Part shown: positions 48,867 through 59,633 of the stretch, piece by piece
Numbering within the stretch: position 1 is the first letter of the stretch
Layout: each line of letters opens with the position of its first letter
From: Nitrospira sp.
GTDB taxonomy: Bacteria; Nitrospirota; Nitrospiria; Nitrospirales; Nitrospiraceae
Assembly (NCBI GenBank): GCA_030123605.1
Contig: CP126123.1
Coordinates: 1,054,001-1,118,000 of the forward strand
Direction: 5' to 3'
DNA length: 64,000 nucleotides
Notes under the pieces: model-generated
What the model was told of the DNA's origin: nothing
What the model saw: only the letters and a program-made list of their open reading frames with translations
Databases searched by the model: none
Translations under genes and position numbers: made by a program

Positions 48867-51800
48867 CTACGTGTCGTAATTCAGATTAGGAGCGAGCCAC
48901 CGCTCCACTTCGCTCACGGGCAGTTTCTTGCGCGATGCGTAGTCCTCCACCTGGTCACGGTTGACCTTGCCCACGGCAAAGTACCTGGCCTGCGGATGCG
49001 CGAAATAGAACCCGCTCACCGAGGCCGCCGGCAACATGGCGAAGGACTCCGTGAGGGTCACACCGCCTCGGGCTTCGGCCCCCAGCAAGTCGAACAGTAT
49101 CCGCTTCTCTGTATGGTCCGGGCAGGCGGGATAGCCGGGAGCCGGACGGATGCCCCGATAGCGTTCGCGAATCAGGTCCTCGTTCGAGAGAGCTTCGCGC
49201 TTGCCATACCCCCATTCGATCCGTACTTGTTTGTGGAGCCATTCCGCAAAAGCTTCCGCCAGGCGATCCGCCAGCGCCTTGGCCATGATGGAGTTGTAAT
49301 CGTCATGGTCCTTCTCATACGTGGCGCAGAGCGCTTCGATCCCAATGCCGGCCGTCACCGCAAACGCCCCCAGGTAGTCGGCTCGTCCGGAACCCTTCGG
49401 AGCGATAAAGTCCGCCAAGGCCAGATTGAACTGGTCGGCCGGCTTCTCCATCTGCTGCCGAAGCGTATGGAAGGTGGCCAGGACATCGTTGCGGTTCCCG
49501 TCTCTATAGACCTGGATATCGTCGTCGAGGGTGTTGGCCGGAAAGAATCCATACACGGCGCGGGCGGTCAACAGACCACCCTGGATGATTTCCTCGAGCA
49601 ACGCCTGAGCATCCGACAGCAGTTCCTTGGCCTTCGGCCCGACCGTGGCATCGTTCAGAATGTCCGGGTAACGTCCCCGTAATTCCCAGGTGTGAAAGAA
49701 GGGCGACCAGTCGATGTAGGGCACCAGGTCTCGCAAGGGTTGCCGATCGATCGTACGGACGCCGGTAAAGGCAGGGGTCGGGATATCGACGGTACTCCAG
49801 TCGGTCGGCAACCGATGTGTCCTCGCCTCTTCAAAACTGCGTAAGACCTTGGGTCCACGATCCTGATGCGCCTGCCTGACCCGATCGTAATCTGCGCGAA
49901 CGGACTTGGAAAAACTCTCCCGTTGCTCCCGATTGATCAGGCTGCCCACCACCCCGACGGCACGTGAGGCATCCAACACATGCACGGTCGCATGGCGGTA
50001 GGCTGGGGCGATCTTCACGGCCGTGTGAGCCTTACTGGTCGTCGCGCCGCCGATGAGCAGGGGCAGCTCAAAACCCTGTCTCGTCATCTCCTTGGCCACA
50101 TGCACCATTTCATCCAACGAAGGGGTAATCAAGCCGCTGAGCCCCACCACATCGACCTGTCGCTCACGGGCGGTGGCCAGAATTTTCTCGCAAGACACCA
50201 TCACCCCGAGGTCGATCACCTCGTAGTTGTTGCAGCCCAACACGACCCCGACGATGTTTTTGCCGATGTCGTGCACATCGCCCTTGACGGTCGCGAGCAG
50301 GACCTTCCCGTTCGCACGGGAGGTGCCCAACCGTTGCTTTTCGGCTTCCATGAACGGCATGAGGTAGGCCACGGCCTTCTTCATCACCCTGGCGCTCTTT
50401 ACGACCTGCGGCAGGAACATCTTGCCTGAGCCGAACAGGTCGCCGACGATGTTCATGCCGGCCATCAAGGGTCCCTCGATCACGTCGAGCGGCTTGGCGG
50501 TCCTCTGCCTCGCCTCCTCCACGTCCAGATCGATATAGTCGGCCAAGCCCTTCACCAGGGCATGCGCCAACCGTTCCTCGACCGGCTGTGTGCGCCATTC
50601 GTCGTCCTTGACCGCCGTCTTCCCCTTCTGCTTGACCGTTTCGGCAAAGCCGACCAGCCGCTCCGTCGCATCCGGCCGTCGATTCAACAGCACGTCCTCC
50701 ACCAGCGCCAGCAGGTCCTTGGGAATTTCCTCGTACACCGCCAACTGCCCGGCATTGACGATTCCCATGTCGAGGCCCGCCTGAATCGCATGGTAGAGGA
50801 AGGCCGCATGCATCGCTTCGCGCACCACATTGTTCCCGCGGAACGAAAACGAAATGTTGCTCACGCCGCCGCTGACCTTGGCCAGAGGCAGGTGTCGCTT
50901 GATCCATCGTGTCGCTTCGATGAAATCGACGGCGTAGTTGTTATGCTCATCGAGGCCGGTTGCGACGGTCAGGATATTCGGATCGAAAATGATGTCCTGC
51001 GGTGGCACCTCGACCTGTTCCGTCAGTAATCGGTAAGATCGTTCGCAAATCTCGATGCGGCGCGGGAGCGAGTCGGCCTGACCACGTTCATCGAACGCCA
51101 TGACCACCATGGCCGCCCCATAACGACGAATGAGCCGGGCCTGTTCGAGAAACTTGGCCTCGCCTTCTTTCAAGCTGATGGAATTGACGATTCCCTTTCC
51201 CTGGATGTTCCTGAGGCCTTCTTCGATCACGTCCCACTTCGAGCTGTCCACCATGATCGGCACGCGGGCGACATCCGACTCCGCCGCCAACAGGCGCAGG
51301 AACTTCTGCATGGCCGCCTTGGAATCCAGCAACCCCTCATCCATGTTGATGTCGATGATCTGTGCGCCACCTTCAACCTGCTGACGCGCCACGGTGAGGG
51401 CCTTGTCGTAGTCGTCGGCCAGGATCAATTTCGAGAAGGCCGGTGACCCGGTAATGTTCGTCCGTTCGCCGACATTGACGAAGTTCGACTCGGGCCGCAC
51501 CGTCAGTGCTTCCAGGCCGCTCAAACGCAGAAACGGTTGAACCCTGGACGGCGTTCTGGGCGTCATTCCCTGCACGGCCCCGGCGATCGAACGAATATGG
51601 TCCGGTGTCGTCCCGCAACAGCCGCCCACGATGTTGAGCCAGCCGTTCTGCGCCCACTCGCGCAACTGCGGCGCCAGCGACTCGGGCGTTTCGGGGAAAC
51701 CGGTCGGCAGCAAGGGATTAGGCAGGCCGGCATTCGGATGGCTGCTCACGAAGATCGGCGCAATCTGCGCCAGCTCTTCGATCAGGGGACGCATTTCGTT

Positions 51801-52550
51801 CGGCCCCAACGCACAGTTCATCCCCACGCTGAGCAACGGTACGTGCGAGATGGAATTCCAGAATCCCTCGACCGTCTGCCCGGAAAAGCCACGGTTGCTG
51901 CCGGCCTGGATGAAGGTGACCGATGCCATGATCGGCACCTGCCGCGCCCCTGCGGCGAACAGTTGTTGGATCGCGAAAAACGCCGCCTTGGCGTTCAAGG
52001 TATCGAAAATGGTCTCGACCAGCAGGAGATCGGCACCGCCGTCCAACAGCCCTCGCACTTGATCGGCATAGGCCGCGACCAGTTCCTGGAAGGTGCAGCC
52101 GCGAGCCGCCGCATCATTCGAGTCCGTGGAGACCGACGACGTCTTGGTCGTCGGGCCGATCGCCCCCGCGATAAAACAACGTCGGGCCGGCTGCACCGCC
52201 GTCACCTGAGCCACGGCTCTGCGCGCGCATTCGGCACCGGCCTTGGACAACTCGTACCCGAGGTCGGCCATGTCGTAATCGGTCAGCGAGACGGCTTGCG
52301 AGTTGAAAGTATTGGTCTCGATGATATCCGCTCCCGCTTCGAGGTACTGCCGGTGGATCTCCTCGATGACGGCCGGTCTGGTGACGTTCAGGAGATCGTT
52401 GTGTCCTTTGAGGTCCTGCTTCCAGTTTTTGAAGCGCTCTCCACGAAACGCTGCTTCGTCCAGCCGATACCGCTGGATCATCGTGCCCATAGCCCCGTCC
52501 AGGACCAAGATGCGTTGCCGCAGGAGTTCGCCTATCTCATGTTCCGGCAT
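48867..52550 (-). CDS. metH: Cobalamin-dependent methionine synthase
   Basis: A 1227-residue full-length MetH that transfers a methyl group from methyl-tetrahydrofolate to homocysteine. Order: homocysteine domain with zinc ligands Cys246, Cys311 and Cys312 (GGCCGTT), pterin domain (about 355-615), cap and B12 domain with DVHDIG (His760 the lower cobalt ligand), and the AdoMet-binding reactivation domain (about 900-1227). All key residues align with the E. coli enzyme. The N-terminal segment starts directly at the Hcy domain. A promoter candidate and an 8-bp inverted repeat lie upstream. Confidence 0.97.
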   Translation of the reverse strand: MPEHEIGELLRQRILVLDGAMGTMIQRYRLDEAAFRGERFKNWKQDLKGHNDLLNVTRPAVIEEIHRQYLEAGADIIETNTFNSQAVSLTDYDMADLGYELSKAGAECARRAVAQVTAVQPARRCFIAGAIGPTTKTSSVSTDSNDAAARGCTFQELVAAYADQVRGLLDGGADLLLVETIFDTLNAKAAFFAIQQLFAAGARQVPIMASVTFIQAGSNRGFSGQTVEGFWNSISHVPLLSVGMNCALGPNEMRPLIEELAQIAPIFVSSHPNAGLPNPLLPTGFPETPESLAPQLREWAQNGWLNIVGGCCGTTPDHIRSIAGAVQGMTPRTPSRVQPFLRLSGLEALTVRPESNFVNVGERTNITGSPAFSKLILADDYDKALTVARQQVEGGAQIIDINMDEGLLDSKAAMQKFLRLLAAESDVARVPIMVDSSKWDVIEEGLRNIQGKGIVNSISLKEGEAKFLEQARLIRRYGAAMVVMAFDERGQADSLPRRIEICERSYRLLTEQVEVPPQDIIFDPNILTVATGLDEHNNYAVDFIEATRWIKRHLPLAKVSGGVSNISFSFRGNNVVREAMHAAFLYHAIQAGLDMGIVNAGQLAVYEEIPKDLLALVEDVLLNRRPDATERLVGFAETVKQKGKTAVKDDEWRTQPVEERLAHALVKGLADYIDLDVEEARQRTAKPLDVIEGPLMAGMNIVGDLFGSGKMFLPQVVKSARVMKKAVAYLMPFMEAEKQRLGTSRANGKVLLATVKGDVHDIGKNIVGVVLGCNNYEVIDLGVMVSCEKILATARERQVDVVGLSGLITPSLDEMVHVAKEMTRQGFELPLLIGGATTSKAHTAVKIAPAYRHATVHVLDASRAVGVVGSLINREQRESFSKSVRADYDRVRQAHQDRGPKVLRSFEEARTHRLPTDWSTVDIPTPAFTGVRTIDRQPLRDLVPYIDWSPFFHTWELRGRYPDILNDATVGPKAKELLSDAQALLEEIIQGGLLTARAVYGFFPANTLDDDIQVYRDGNRNDVLATFHTLRQQMEKPADQFNLALADFIAPKGSGRADYLGAFAVTAGIGIEALCATYEKDHDDYNSIMAKALADRLAEAFAEWLHKQVRIEWGYGKREALSNEDLIRERYRGIRPAPGYPACPDHTEKRILFDLLGAEARGGVTLTESFAMLPAASVSGFYFAHPQARYFAVGKVNRDQVEDYASRKKLPVSEVERWLAPNLNYDT

Positions 52551-52572
52551 GACGACCTATGACTTTCTGTCA

Positions 52573-52635
52573 CCCGATATCAGGTAGGAAGACTGCCTGA
52601 GCGGCGACGCGTAATGGAACGGCCATCATATCGGG
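52573..52635 (-). promoter_or_regulatory. Inverted repeat at the metH promoter
   Basis: CCCGATAT (52573-52580) and ATATCGGG (52628-52635) are perfect inverted copies 47 bases apart. The right copy overlaps the -10 box of the metH promoter candidate and the left copy lies 22 bases before the start codon. It could bind a dimeric repressor in a loop. Confidence 0.35.
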
Positions 52636-52654
52636 AACGGACTTTTTTCGGCAA
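52625..52654 (-). promoter_or_regulatory. Putative metH promoter
   Basis: On the minus strand TTGCCG (52654-52649), an 18-base spacer and TATGAT (52630-52625), about 75 bases before the metH ATG. No cobalamin or S-adenosyl riboswitch pattern was recognised in the leader. Confidence 0.45.
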
Positions 52655-52674
52655 GCCATTGCCGGTTCCTTGCC

Positions 52675-52703
52675 TTGACATTGACCATCCTGGCCGATAC
52701 GAT
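52675..52703 (+). promoter_or_regulatory. Strong sigma-70-like promoter
   Basis: Consensus TTGACA at 52675-52680, a 17-base spacer and TACGAT at 52698-52703, with the next ATG at 52740. It is divergent from metH. Confidence 0.6.
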
Positions 52704-52739
52704 GCCGATCATTGTCTGACTCGATTCTGAGTCTGCCCC

Positions 52740-53519
52740 ATGGCGCATCGGACAGTGACTCGCCGATCCATCCTGATTCTCGTTTGCCTGAGTATGTTCC
52801 TGCTCGGATGGGGTGCCGTCTGGGCCGGTCCCTATTTTGAAGACGGCTACCTCGGGCTCAAGCAGTCAGAACTGCATGAAAAACTCGGTCTGCCCCAGGC
52901 GGTGCGGGACCGCAAAGCCGCCCTGCGCGCCTTTACCTACTATCCGATCGGAGATTGGGATCAGTACTTCAAAAAGGTGGTGGCACCCGAGAACGGCGAG
53001 GACGTCTATACCTTCAAACGGGACGGTGTCGACGTGCGCTATTCATTCGGCTATACCTTCGACCCGAACGACCACAACGAGCAACGGCCCCTCTTCGTTC
53101 GCCTGGTGGACATTGAATTCTCCCCTCCGGTGCCGCTGAACAGGATTCCCGAGTTCGTGCCGGAGTTCAAACCGTCCGCTGATGCTGCCGCGCCGGTCTT
53201 CCGATCCAATATCATGCTGTTGTTTTTCAGCGGGGATCCTTCACCGGAAGCACGTTTTATCGTGAAGGAAAAGGGAAAGGACTCGCTCGATTGGTCCCTG
53301 ACCTTTCAAATGTTCGCCTTACAAGGTCTACCGGACCCGCTGACATCGAAGGCCCTAATCGACCGCGTGGAAATCGGCACCCAGAGCCTGTCTCTGGTCA
53401 AGATGCGGCAACGCAATACGCATGAACCGATCCTCAACCCTTTCTCCAGCGCTTTCGCGCAACAACCGCCACCCGCGCCGAAGGTCAAAAAAATCCCTGT
53501 TCCGAAATATGCGGATTGA
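52740..53519 (+). CDS. Secreted protein of unknown function
   Basis: A 259-residue protein with a clear signal peptide (hydrophobic residues 10-27, cleavage near AVWAGP). The mature part starts with YFEDGYLGLKQSELHEKLGLP, similar to the SmpA/BamE-type Mxx(Q/E)(V/L) turn found in several envelope proteins, and has a hydrophobic strand block (NIMLLFFSG) near residue 155. The C-terminal tail is Pro/Lys-rich. No firm family. A strong promoter lies just upstream and the gene is monocistronic, as the next gene is convergent. Confidence 0.7.
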   Translation: MAHRTVTRRSILILVCLSMFLLGWGAVWAGPYFEDGYLGLKQSELHEKLGLPQAVRDRKAALRAFTYYPIGDWDQYFKKVVAPENGEDVYTFKRDGVDVRYSFGYTFDPNDHNEQRPLFVRLVDIEFSPPVPLNRIPEFVPEFKPSADAAAPVFRSNIMLLFFSGDPSPEARFIVKEKGKDSLDWSLTFQMFALQGLPDPLTSKALIDRVEIGTQSLSLVKMRQRNTHEPILNPFSSAFAQQPPPAPKVKKIPVPKYAD

Positions 53520-53534
53520 CAGCCGACGGCTCGG

Positions 53535-53551
53535 CAGCCCTCACGGGGCTG
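53535..53551. terminator. Short hairpin between convergent genes
   Basis: CAGCCC (53535-53540), TCACG, GGGCTG (53546-53551). It lies just after the secreted-protein stop and at the end of the DUF4124 gene. Weak support. Confidence 0.3.
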
Positions 53552-54194
53552 TCTGTTCGTCCTGACTCAACTGGCGAGTCGTGCGTTCGTCCTGCAGGCG
53601 ATAGCTGTGCTCCGTCTTGGATTTCATCCGCTCCATGACGTTGTCCGTCGTCTGCTCCGACGCCTGCTGAGGGGAATCGGCGACGCCGGTCGGCATGATG
53701 TCGCCGATGGACAACCGGTAGACGGCGCTCACGCCGACCAACAGCATGAGAAATTTGGAGAGGAGCCTCACCGCAGGATTGGCGCTGAGACACAGTAGGC
53801 TCAACAACACGACCCAACAGCCGCCTGCTGCAATGACCACCGCCGTCTGATAGGGAGTGAGCCCCTTGATCGGATGTTTCGAGACCCTCTGGGCAAGGGT
53901 ACCGAGAATGGCATCCGTCACCCCCGAGGAAGCGGGCTCTTTGCGGACAGTGGTTTCCGTGCCTGGTGCTGTCACATCGGGCGTCACGGCTTCCTGGCCA
54001 CCCATCGTCCGGACGCGCCCGCGATACTCCGGCGGCACCTGTTGCAGGTTATCGGTGAGTACCGGTTGTCCCTGCGCATCGGTATAGACATAGAGACTGC
54101 CGGCCTCCAGGGAAGTCCCCCCTTGCCAACCTAGACAAAGCCACGCAAAAATCCACGCGATCCCTCGACGGTTGACGCGGCACGACGGTTCCAT
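53541..54194 (-). CDS. DUF4124-containing membrane protein
   Basis: A 217-residue protein. A signal-like hydrophobic stretch (12-25) is followed by a DUF4124 module, LYVYTDAQGQPVLTDNLQQVPPEYR at about 33-57 (shown in two pieces: LYVYTDAQGQ and PVLTDNLQQVPPEYR), a small extracytoplasmic domain of unknown role. Two membrane helices (about 115-135 and 142-160) and a hydrophilic tail rich in Glu, Gln and Arg follow. The ATG at 54194 is chosen because GGAGG lies 9 bases upstream. Confidence 0.7.
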   Translation of the reverse strand: MEPSCRVNRRGIAWIFAWLCLGWQGGTSLEAGSLYVYTDAQGQPVLTDNLQQVPPEYRGRVRTMGGQEAVTPDVTAPGTETTVRKEPASSGVTDAILGTLAQRVSKHPIKGLTPYQTAVVIAAGGCWVVLLSLLCLSANPAVRLLSKFLMLLVGVSAVYRLSIGDIMPTGVADSPQQASEQTTDNVMERMKSKTEHSYRLQDERTTRQLSQDEQTAP

Positions 54195-54288
54195 AGTCGG
54201 CATCCTCCGCTTCTTCCTGCCTCAAGGATAGCAGGTCGCAGTCGGGCATTGGGCTGAACGCGCTCCGACCATGACCCTTCACGCTCCC

Positions 54289-54318
54289 TTGACGGACCGA
54301 AAAACGATTGTTTAGCAT
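54289..54318 (+). promoter_or_regulatory. Putative promoter of the BamE-like gene
   Basis: TTGACG at 54289-54294, an 18-base spacer and TAGCAT at 54313-54318. With the GTG start at 54367 the leader would be about 40 bases. Confidence 0.45.
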
Positions 54319-54366
54319 GCAGACAAGCCTATGTTGTTGTCGAAGCTCGATGACGGAAGGATAGTT

Positions 54367-54819
54367 GTGACCGACCAGACGCCCCCGACCGCCCCCGTTT
54401 CATCCGTTCCCCCGCTACCGGAGCCCACACCCTTCATCCGCCAACGGCCGGTCCGAATCATCATCTACGGGTTTTTGGCCCTGTTTCTGATCAGCTTGAT
54501 CGCGTTTCGTTTCGTACCGGGCTGGCTGGACCCGGACTTTTCCAAACATATCGAAAGCCATCGCGTAATGGTGGGCATGGACCGCAAACAGGTCTTGGAG
54601 GCCTGGGGTTCACCGAATACGATGAACGTGACGCATACCAGCGACGGGCTGCGGCGCGAAGAATGGGTTTTTGAAGATTGGGAAAGTGCGGCGGTGGTCA
54701 AGCACCGCTACCTGTATTTTGAAGAAGGCAAGTTGGTCGGCGGGCACTTTTCAGGATCGGACGTTCGCCTCCCCCTCCCCACCGCGCCCGAGCCGGTCAA
54801 ACCCAAGGGTCACCCGTAA
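54367..54819 (+). CDS. Membrane-anchored protein with SmpA/BamE-like domain
   Basis: A 150-residue protein with a Pro-rich N-terminus, one transmembrane helix (about 33-53, IIIYGFLALFLISLIAF) and a C-terminal domain with the SmpA/BamE pattern VMVGMDRKQVLEAWGSPNTMN at about 70-90 (shown as VMVGMDRKQV and LEAWGSPNTMN). BamE proper is an outer-membrane lipoprotein; this one is inner-membrane anchored without a lipobox, so its role differs. A GTG start with GGAAGG upstream is preferred over an ATG at 54331 that has no ribosome-binding site. Confidence 0.65.
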   Translation: MTDQTPPTAPVSSVPPLPEPTPFIRQRPVRIIIYGFLALFLISLIAFRFVPGWLDPDFSKHIESHRVMVGMDRKQVLEAWGSPNTMNVTHTSDGLRREEWVFEDWESAAVVKHRYLYFEEGKLVGGHFSGSDVRLPLPTAPEPVKPKGHP

Positions 54820-54822
54820 TTC

Positions 54823-55089
54823 CTATTCCTTTTCCCTGGTGGCTTCCTTGATCTGAAGGGCGAGACGACTCAAGAGAATTTCGGCCCGCGGTTTCTCACG
54901 CTCCTCCACCATCACCCGGCTGCATAACAAAGACACGCCGGGATACAGCGCCCCGATGTGTTCATGATGTACGACATAGGTGATGCCGTTCCCATCGAGC
55001 AGGCTCTTGATGAGAGCCAGTTCGCCGACATCCCCCGGCTCACAGAGGGTAACCAGCTTCGCAGCACCCAGACGGTTGTTGTTCTGCAT
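54823..55089 (-). CDS. DUF2007-type putative signal-transducing protein
   Basis: An 88-residue single-domain protein. The pattern KLVTLCEPGDVGELALIKSL, then GITYVVHHEHIGALYPG, matches the DUF2007 fold, a small ferredoxin-like domain related to PII/CutA proteins. The ATG at 55089 has GGGAGGC 8 bases upstream. Ligand unknown. It converges on the BamE-like gene (3-base gap). Confidence 0.75.
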   Translation of the reverse strand: MQNNNRLGAAKLVTLCEPGDVGELALIKSLLDGNGITYVVHHEHIGALYPGVSLLCSRVMVEEREKPRAEILLSRLALQIKEATREKE

Positions 55090-55239
55090 CACTGTCTGCC
55101 TCCCGGTCGCCGGCTCATCCCCTCTGTCGGGCCAGGCTCGTCATACACCGGCATGACAGGCGGTGAACAGTGCGCGATTCGTTGCAATTCAGTCGTCCGC
55201 TCAATACACTGACCTGTGAGGGCACAGAGGGGCGGCGGA

Positions 55240-55524
55240 CTACGGGGTCTCGGTGATCTGAACGCGCCGTTCCTTCCCGGCCCCGCCGGATACGGTCAAG
55301 ACTCGCTTCCACTCGCGCACTTGATAGATCGCCCAGGCCTGAGGCTGGTTCTTGTAGAACGCATCCGGATCCTCGCCCGAGGCATTGAGATAAATCGGCT
55401 CCGTGAATCCTTCGTCCAATACGTAATCCAGGAGACAGTCGGTCGTAAATCCCTTGCCGCGCAATGCCACTTCGGCAAGGAAGGTGAGAATGTCGTCGGA
55501 ATTTTGAATGGTCACGGGTTTCAT
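55240..55524 (-). CDS. Small protein of unknown function
   Basis: A 94-residue soluble protein, acidic in the first half, with FLAEVALRGKGFTTDCLLDYVLDEG as a helical segment (two pieces: FLAEVALRGKG and FTTDCLLDYVLDEG) and a C-terminal strand pair (WKRVLTV, RRVQITET). No family recognised. The ATG at 55524 is chosen over an earlier frame extension that overlaps the divergent gene's start; the ribosome-binding site is weak. Confidence 0.55.
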   Translation of the reverse strand: MKPVTIQNSDDILTFLAEVALRGKGFTTDCLLDYVLDEGFTEPIYLNASGEDPDAFYKNQPQAWAIYQVREWKRVLTVSGGAGKERRVQITETP

Positions 55525-55571
55525 GGGATCGGCGGCTGATTGTAGCCAGTGACAAAGAGGGAAGGCAAGGC

Positions 55572-56320
55572 ATGACACAGAAGCGACTGACCAAGGTTCA
55601 ATTTCTGGAACGTCTGTTGGCCGTCATGGACCGCAAACACCACTGGGCCTGGCCGCTCATCATGGGGCCCGGGATTACGAAAGCGCAGTTGAAGCTGCAT
55701 TACCAGCAGGAATTTCTCGTCTATGTTCGTGACTTCCCGGTCCTGCTGGCCCGCGTCCATGGTCAGAACCCACCCCCGGATGTACGACGCATGCTGGCGG
55801 AGAATATTTATGAAGAAGATACCGGCGGCCTTTCCTTCGGTCGCTCTCATCCTGAGCTGTTCAACGAGATGATGCGCGGACTGGGATTCGACGGCGAAGA
55901 GTTTCAGAACGCCGTACTCTTGCCGGCCAGCGCCCGCTATCGGGCATGGCTGGAGAAGGTCACGGCCAGCCGCGACTGGGTCGTCGGCGCGGCGGCCCTG
56001 GCGGTCTTCGTCGAAGGCAGCGTAAAGGATCGGCAGGAGATCCAGGAACCCTCCAAACCGAAAACCGAGGCCGCCATCGAAGCCTATATCGACGCCCATC
56101 CCCTCATCCGTCACCATGACATCGACCGAAAACACATGGATTTGATTCGGGCGCACCAAAAGGTGGAGGCAGGGCACCGGCAGGACGCCTATACGATGGT
56201 CGTCACCTACGCCGAGACCAGGAGCCGTCAGGACGCCGTTCTAGCCTGCGCCACAAGAGGTCTCGATCTGTGGATGGCCTATCGCGACGGCGTTGCCAAA
56301 GCCTGTAGGTTGAACAGGCC

Positions 56321-56324
<4 letters not shown>
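55572..56324 (+). CDS. Heme-oxygenase-like di-metal oxidase (CADD/PqqC-like)
   Basis: A 250-residue all-helical protein of the iron-containing redox enzyme family (HDO, PF14518-type). Metal ligands fit Glu81/82, His93, Glu148, His181-x3-Asp185-x2-His188; the last triplet has the same spacing as H174, D178, H181 of Chlamydia CADD. CADD-like proteins make p-aminobenzoate by sacrificing their own Tyr27; here the aligned position is a Trp (HHWAWP). PqqC and UndA are other relatives, and no PQQ genes are nearby. GAGGGAAGG precedes the start. It overlaps the next gene by 4 bases. Confidence 0.75.
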
Positions 56325-57220
<896 letters not shown>

Positions 57221-57412
57221 AATCCGGCCTGTTCCTCCGGCACCGGAGCACACTCGCCACGACCGATTACAGTCCCCTCACTCGCTTGCACCGTTATTCA
57301 GCCTGCTGAATTTCAGGAGATGCTAGGTGTCCCGCCGACACCTCGCTATACTTCAAGTGAGATCCGCATCTTGTCCAAGTACCACTACGCAAGCACCTTC
57401 GATCGGTAGGTT

Positions 57413-58918
57413 ATGGAAAAACCGACTGCTCGCTCCACGACGACCGTTGTCCTCTTCATCCTGACGGGACTCATCTTCCTTGCAGATCTGCGATTTGCAT
57501 CAGGGCTCGCCACATGGCTGCCGTATTTCTTTCTCGCGGTGCCCGCGTCGCGGCTGTATTCCCGACGCGTCTTCTTGATCGCCGTCGGCGGATGGTCGCT
57601 GCTGATTCCGGCCAAACTCATGGTCCACATCCCGACCGACGATCTGACGACGGAGCTATTCAATCGCACCCTGGGTATCATCGGCTTGTGGATCACCGCC
57701 TACCTTCTCCATCAACACCGCCAGATGGGGCGGCTCCGAACCGAGGACGAAGAACGCATGCGCGCCATGTTCGAAAGCGCCTTGGATGCGGTCATCACGA
57801 TCGACGCCGACGGCATCGTGACGACCTGGAATCGCCAAGCTGAACACACCTTCGGCTTCAGCCGGAAGGAGGCGTTGGGCTCGTCGCTCTCCGATCTGAT
57901 CATCCCCCCGGCATTTCGCGAAGCCCATCTCAAGGGATTGCGGCGTGTTCTGACCAAGGGGGACGGGCCGATCCTCAGCCGCCGCATCGACGTCACCGCC
58001 TTGCATAAAAACGGGCGTGAATTTCCCATCGAACTGACGGTGATGCCGCTCCGAGTCGAACGATCCACGAGCTTCTGCGCCTTCGCCCGTGATATGACCG
58101 AACGTAAAGAACTGGAGACGACCCTCCGTCGGACTCGCGAAGCCGCGGAGAGCGACAGTCGGTCCTTGCACACAGTCGCGTCATTCGCATGTTCGATACC
58201 GGTGGCCCAGGGGCTACGCCTGTTGCTGGCCGAAGATTCGCCGGAGTCACAGGAGCTGATGCGGTGCTATTTCCGAGAAACCCCTCATCATGTCGCCATC
58301 GTCTCGGACGGAGAACAGGCGGTGGCGGCGTTCAAGGCAAGCCGGTTCGACCTTGTCCTCATCGACCTGCAGATGCCGGGGATGGACGGCTTCACCGCCA
58401 CCCGTATGATCCGCGCCTGGGAATCGACCCATCAACGATCCCCCACCCCGATTCTCGCCCTGACGGCCAATGCCCTCCAGGATGCGGAGGAGCAGAGCCT
58501 TGCGGCCGGCTGTTCGGGAATCCTGATCAAACCCATCTCCCGCCGACAATTGCTCGATGCCCTGATCCGTTATGGTTCCCCTGCCCCGGCACCGGATTCA
58601 CGATCTAAGGGAACCGGTACGGCGTCGGACCTGGCGACCCGTATCGATCAAAACATTCAGCGCCGTCGCCCCAAGTTCCTGGAGTATCGCCGCAAGGATC
58701 TCGGCGCGATGCAGGAGGCGGCCGCCCGGCAAGACTACGAGGCGATCAGGACCATGGGACACCGCATCAAGGGCCTGGCAGGGTCCTACGGATTTCAGGA
58801 CATCGGTGCGGTGGGGCAACGGCTTGAGCAGGCGGCCAGGGCTCGTGATCTCGCTGCTATTCACCAAGAGATCGGAACACTGGCGGCAATCCTCGGCCAA
58901 TCGGACCGCGCAGCCTGA
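57413..58918 (+). CDS. Membrane PAS-receiver-Hpt protein without a kinase domain
   Basis: A 501-residue signalling protein. About three hydrophobic segments (10-28, 33-50, 53-70, 85-100) form a membrane part, then a coiled coil and a PAS domain (about 115-235; FESALDAVITIDADGIV, ending FAFARDMTERK-like). No HisKA or ATPase domain follows; instead a short linker leads to a receiver (about 263-385, phosphoacceptor Asp in LVLIDLQMPGMDG and Lys in LIKPI) and an Hpt domain with HRIKGLAGSYG at about 449-459. It must take phosphate from another kinase or pass it backwards. The next gene is another receiver. Confidence 0.85.
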   Translation: MEKPTARSTTTVVLFILTGLIFLADLRFASGLATWLPYFFLAVPASRLYSRRVFLIAVGGWSLLIPAKLMVHIPTDDLTTELFNRTLGIIGLWITAYLLHQHRQMGRLRTEDEERMRAMFESALDAVITIDADGIVTTWNRQAEHTFGFSRKEALGSSLSDLIIPPAFREAHLKGLRRVLTKGDGPILSRRIDVTALHKNGREFPIELTVMPLRVERSTSFCAFARDMTERKELETTLRRTREAAESDSRSLHTVASFACSIPVAQGLRLLLAEDSPESQELMRCYFRETPHHVAIVSDGEQAVAAFKASRFDLVLIDLQMPGMDGFTATRMIRAWESTHQRSPTPILALTANALQDAEEQSLAAGCSGILIKPISRRQLLDALIRYGSPAPAPDSRSKGTGTASDLATRIDQNIQRRRPKFLEYRRKDLGAMQEAAARQDYEAIRTMGHRIKGLAGSYGFQDIGAVGQRLEQAARARDLAAIHQEIGTLAAILGQSDRAA

Positions 58919-58958
58919 GCCTGCCGATCGGGAGACACTTCAGAGGAGCACGACGGAC

Positions 58959-59603
58959 ATGAGCATCCTCATCATCGACGACTTCCAAGAAGAACGGGAC
59001 CTGTTGCAGGGCATCCTCCACAGCGCCGGCTTCGGTCCCCTGCTGCCGATCGCCACGGCAAGAGAAGGCCTTCAGCATTTGGGGGTGGGAAAAAAGGGAA
59101 AGGCGACGAGCGCCGTCGATCTGGTCTTGATGGACCTCGAAATGCCTGAGATCGACGGGTTGGAGGCCTGCCGGCAGATCAGAGCCGACGAGCGCCTCCA
59201 GAGCCTGCCCATCATCGTCATTACGGCGCACAGTGCCGCGGAAGACATCCAGGCCTCCTACACCGCCGGCGCGACGGACTACATCCGCAAGCCGGTGATT
59301 CCGGCCGAGTTGATTGCACGCACGGCGACCGCCCTGAGCCTGAAACAGGAAGTCGACGCCCGGAAGATCCGCGAACAGGAACTGCTGGAACGCACCAAGG
59401 AACTCGACCATGCCTTCGAGCAGATCACCACACTCCGCGGCACGCTTCACATCTGCGCCAAATGCAAACGAGTAAAAACCGACGGTGTCCATTGGCAACG
59501 CATCGAGGATTATCTGCGCCAACAGGCTCGTTCCAAAGTCACGGAAGCCGTGTGCGACTCCTGCCTGCATCAGGCCTATCCGCACCTGAAGCAAGCCCGG
59601 TAG
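58959..59603 (+). CDS. Response regulator with C-terminal zinc-ribbon motif
   Basis: A 214-residue protein: receiver domain (1-125) with Asp6-Asp7, phosphoacceptor in LVLMDLEMPEIDG and Lys in YIRKP; a coiled coil (about 125-165); and a C-terminal CAKCKRVKTDGVHWQRIEDY...CDSC motif, a short treble-clef-like element often found after PAS or receiver domains in proteins lacking other outputs. Start supported by AGAGGAGC. It follows the PAS-receiver-Hpt gene by 40 bases, so the two probably form a phosphorelay pair. Confidence 0.88.
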   Translation: MSILIIDDFQEERDLLQGILHSAGFGPLLPIATAREGLQHLGVGKKGKATSAVDLVLMDLEMPEIDGLEACRQIRADERLQSLPIIVITAHSAAEDIQASYTAGATDYIRKPVIPAELIARTATALSLKQEVDARKIREQELLERTKELDHAFEQITTLRGTLHICAKCKRVKTDGVHWQRIEDYLRQQARSKVTEAVCDSCLHQAYPHLKQAR

Positions 59604-59633
59604 CCGTCTCGATACCTGCTCCCATGACAGCGC

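Noticed and set aside
52551-52739. A cobalamin, SAM or SAH riboswitch before metH
   Set aside because: No B12-box or SAM/SAH core was recognised in the 190 bases between metH and its divergent neighbour.
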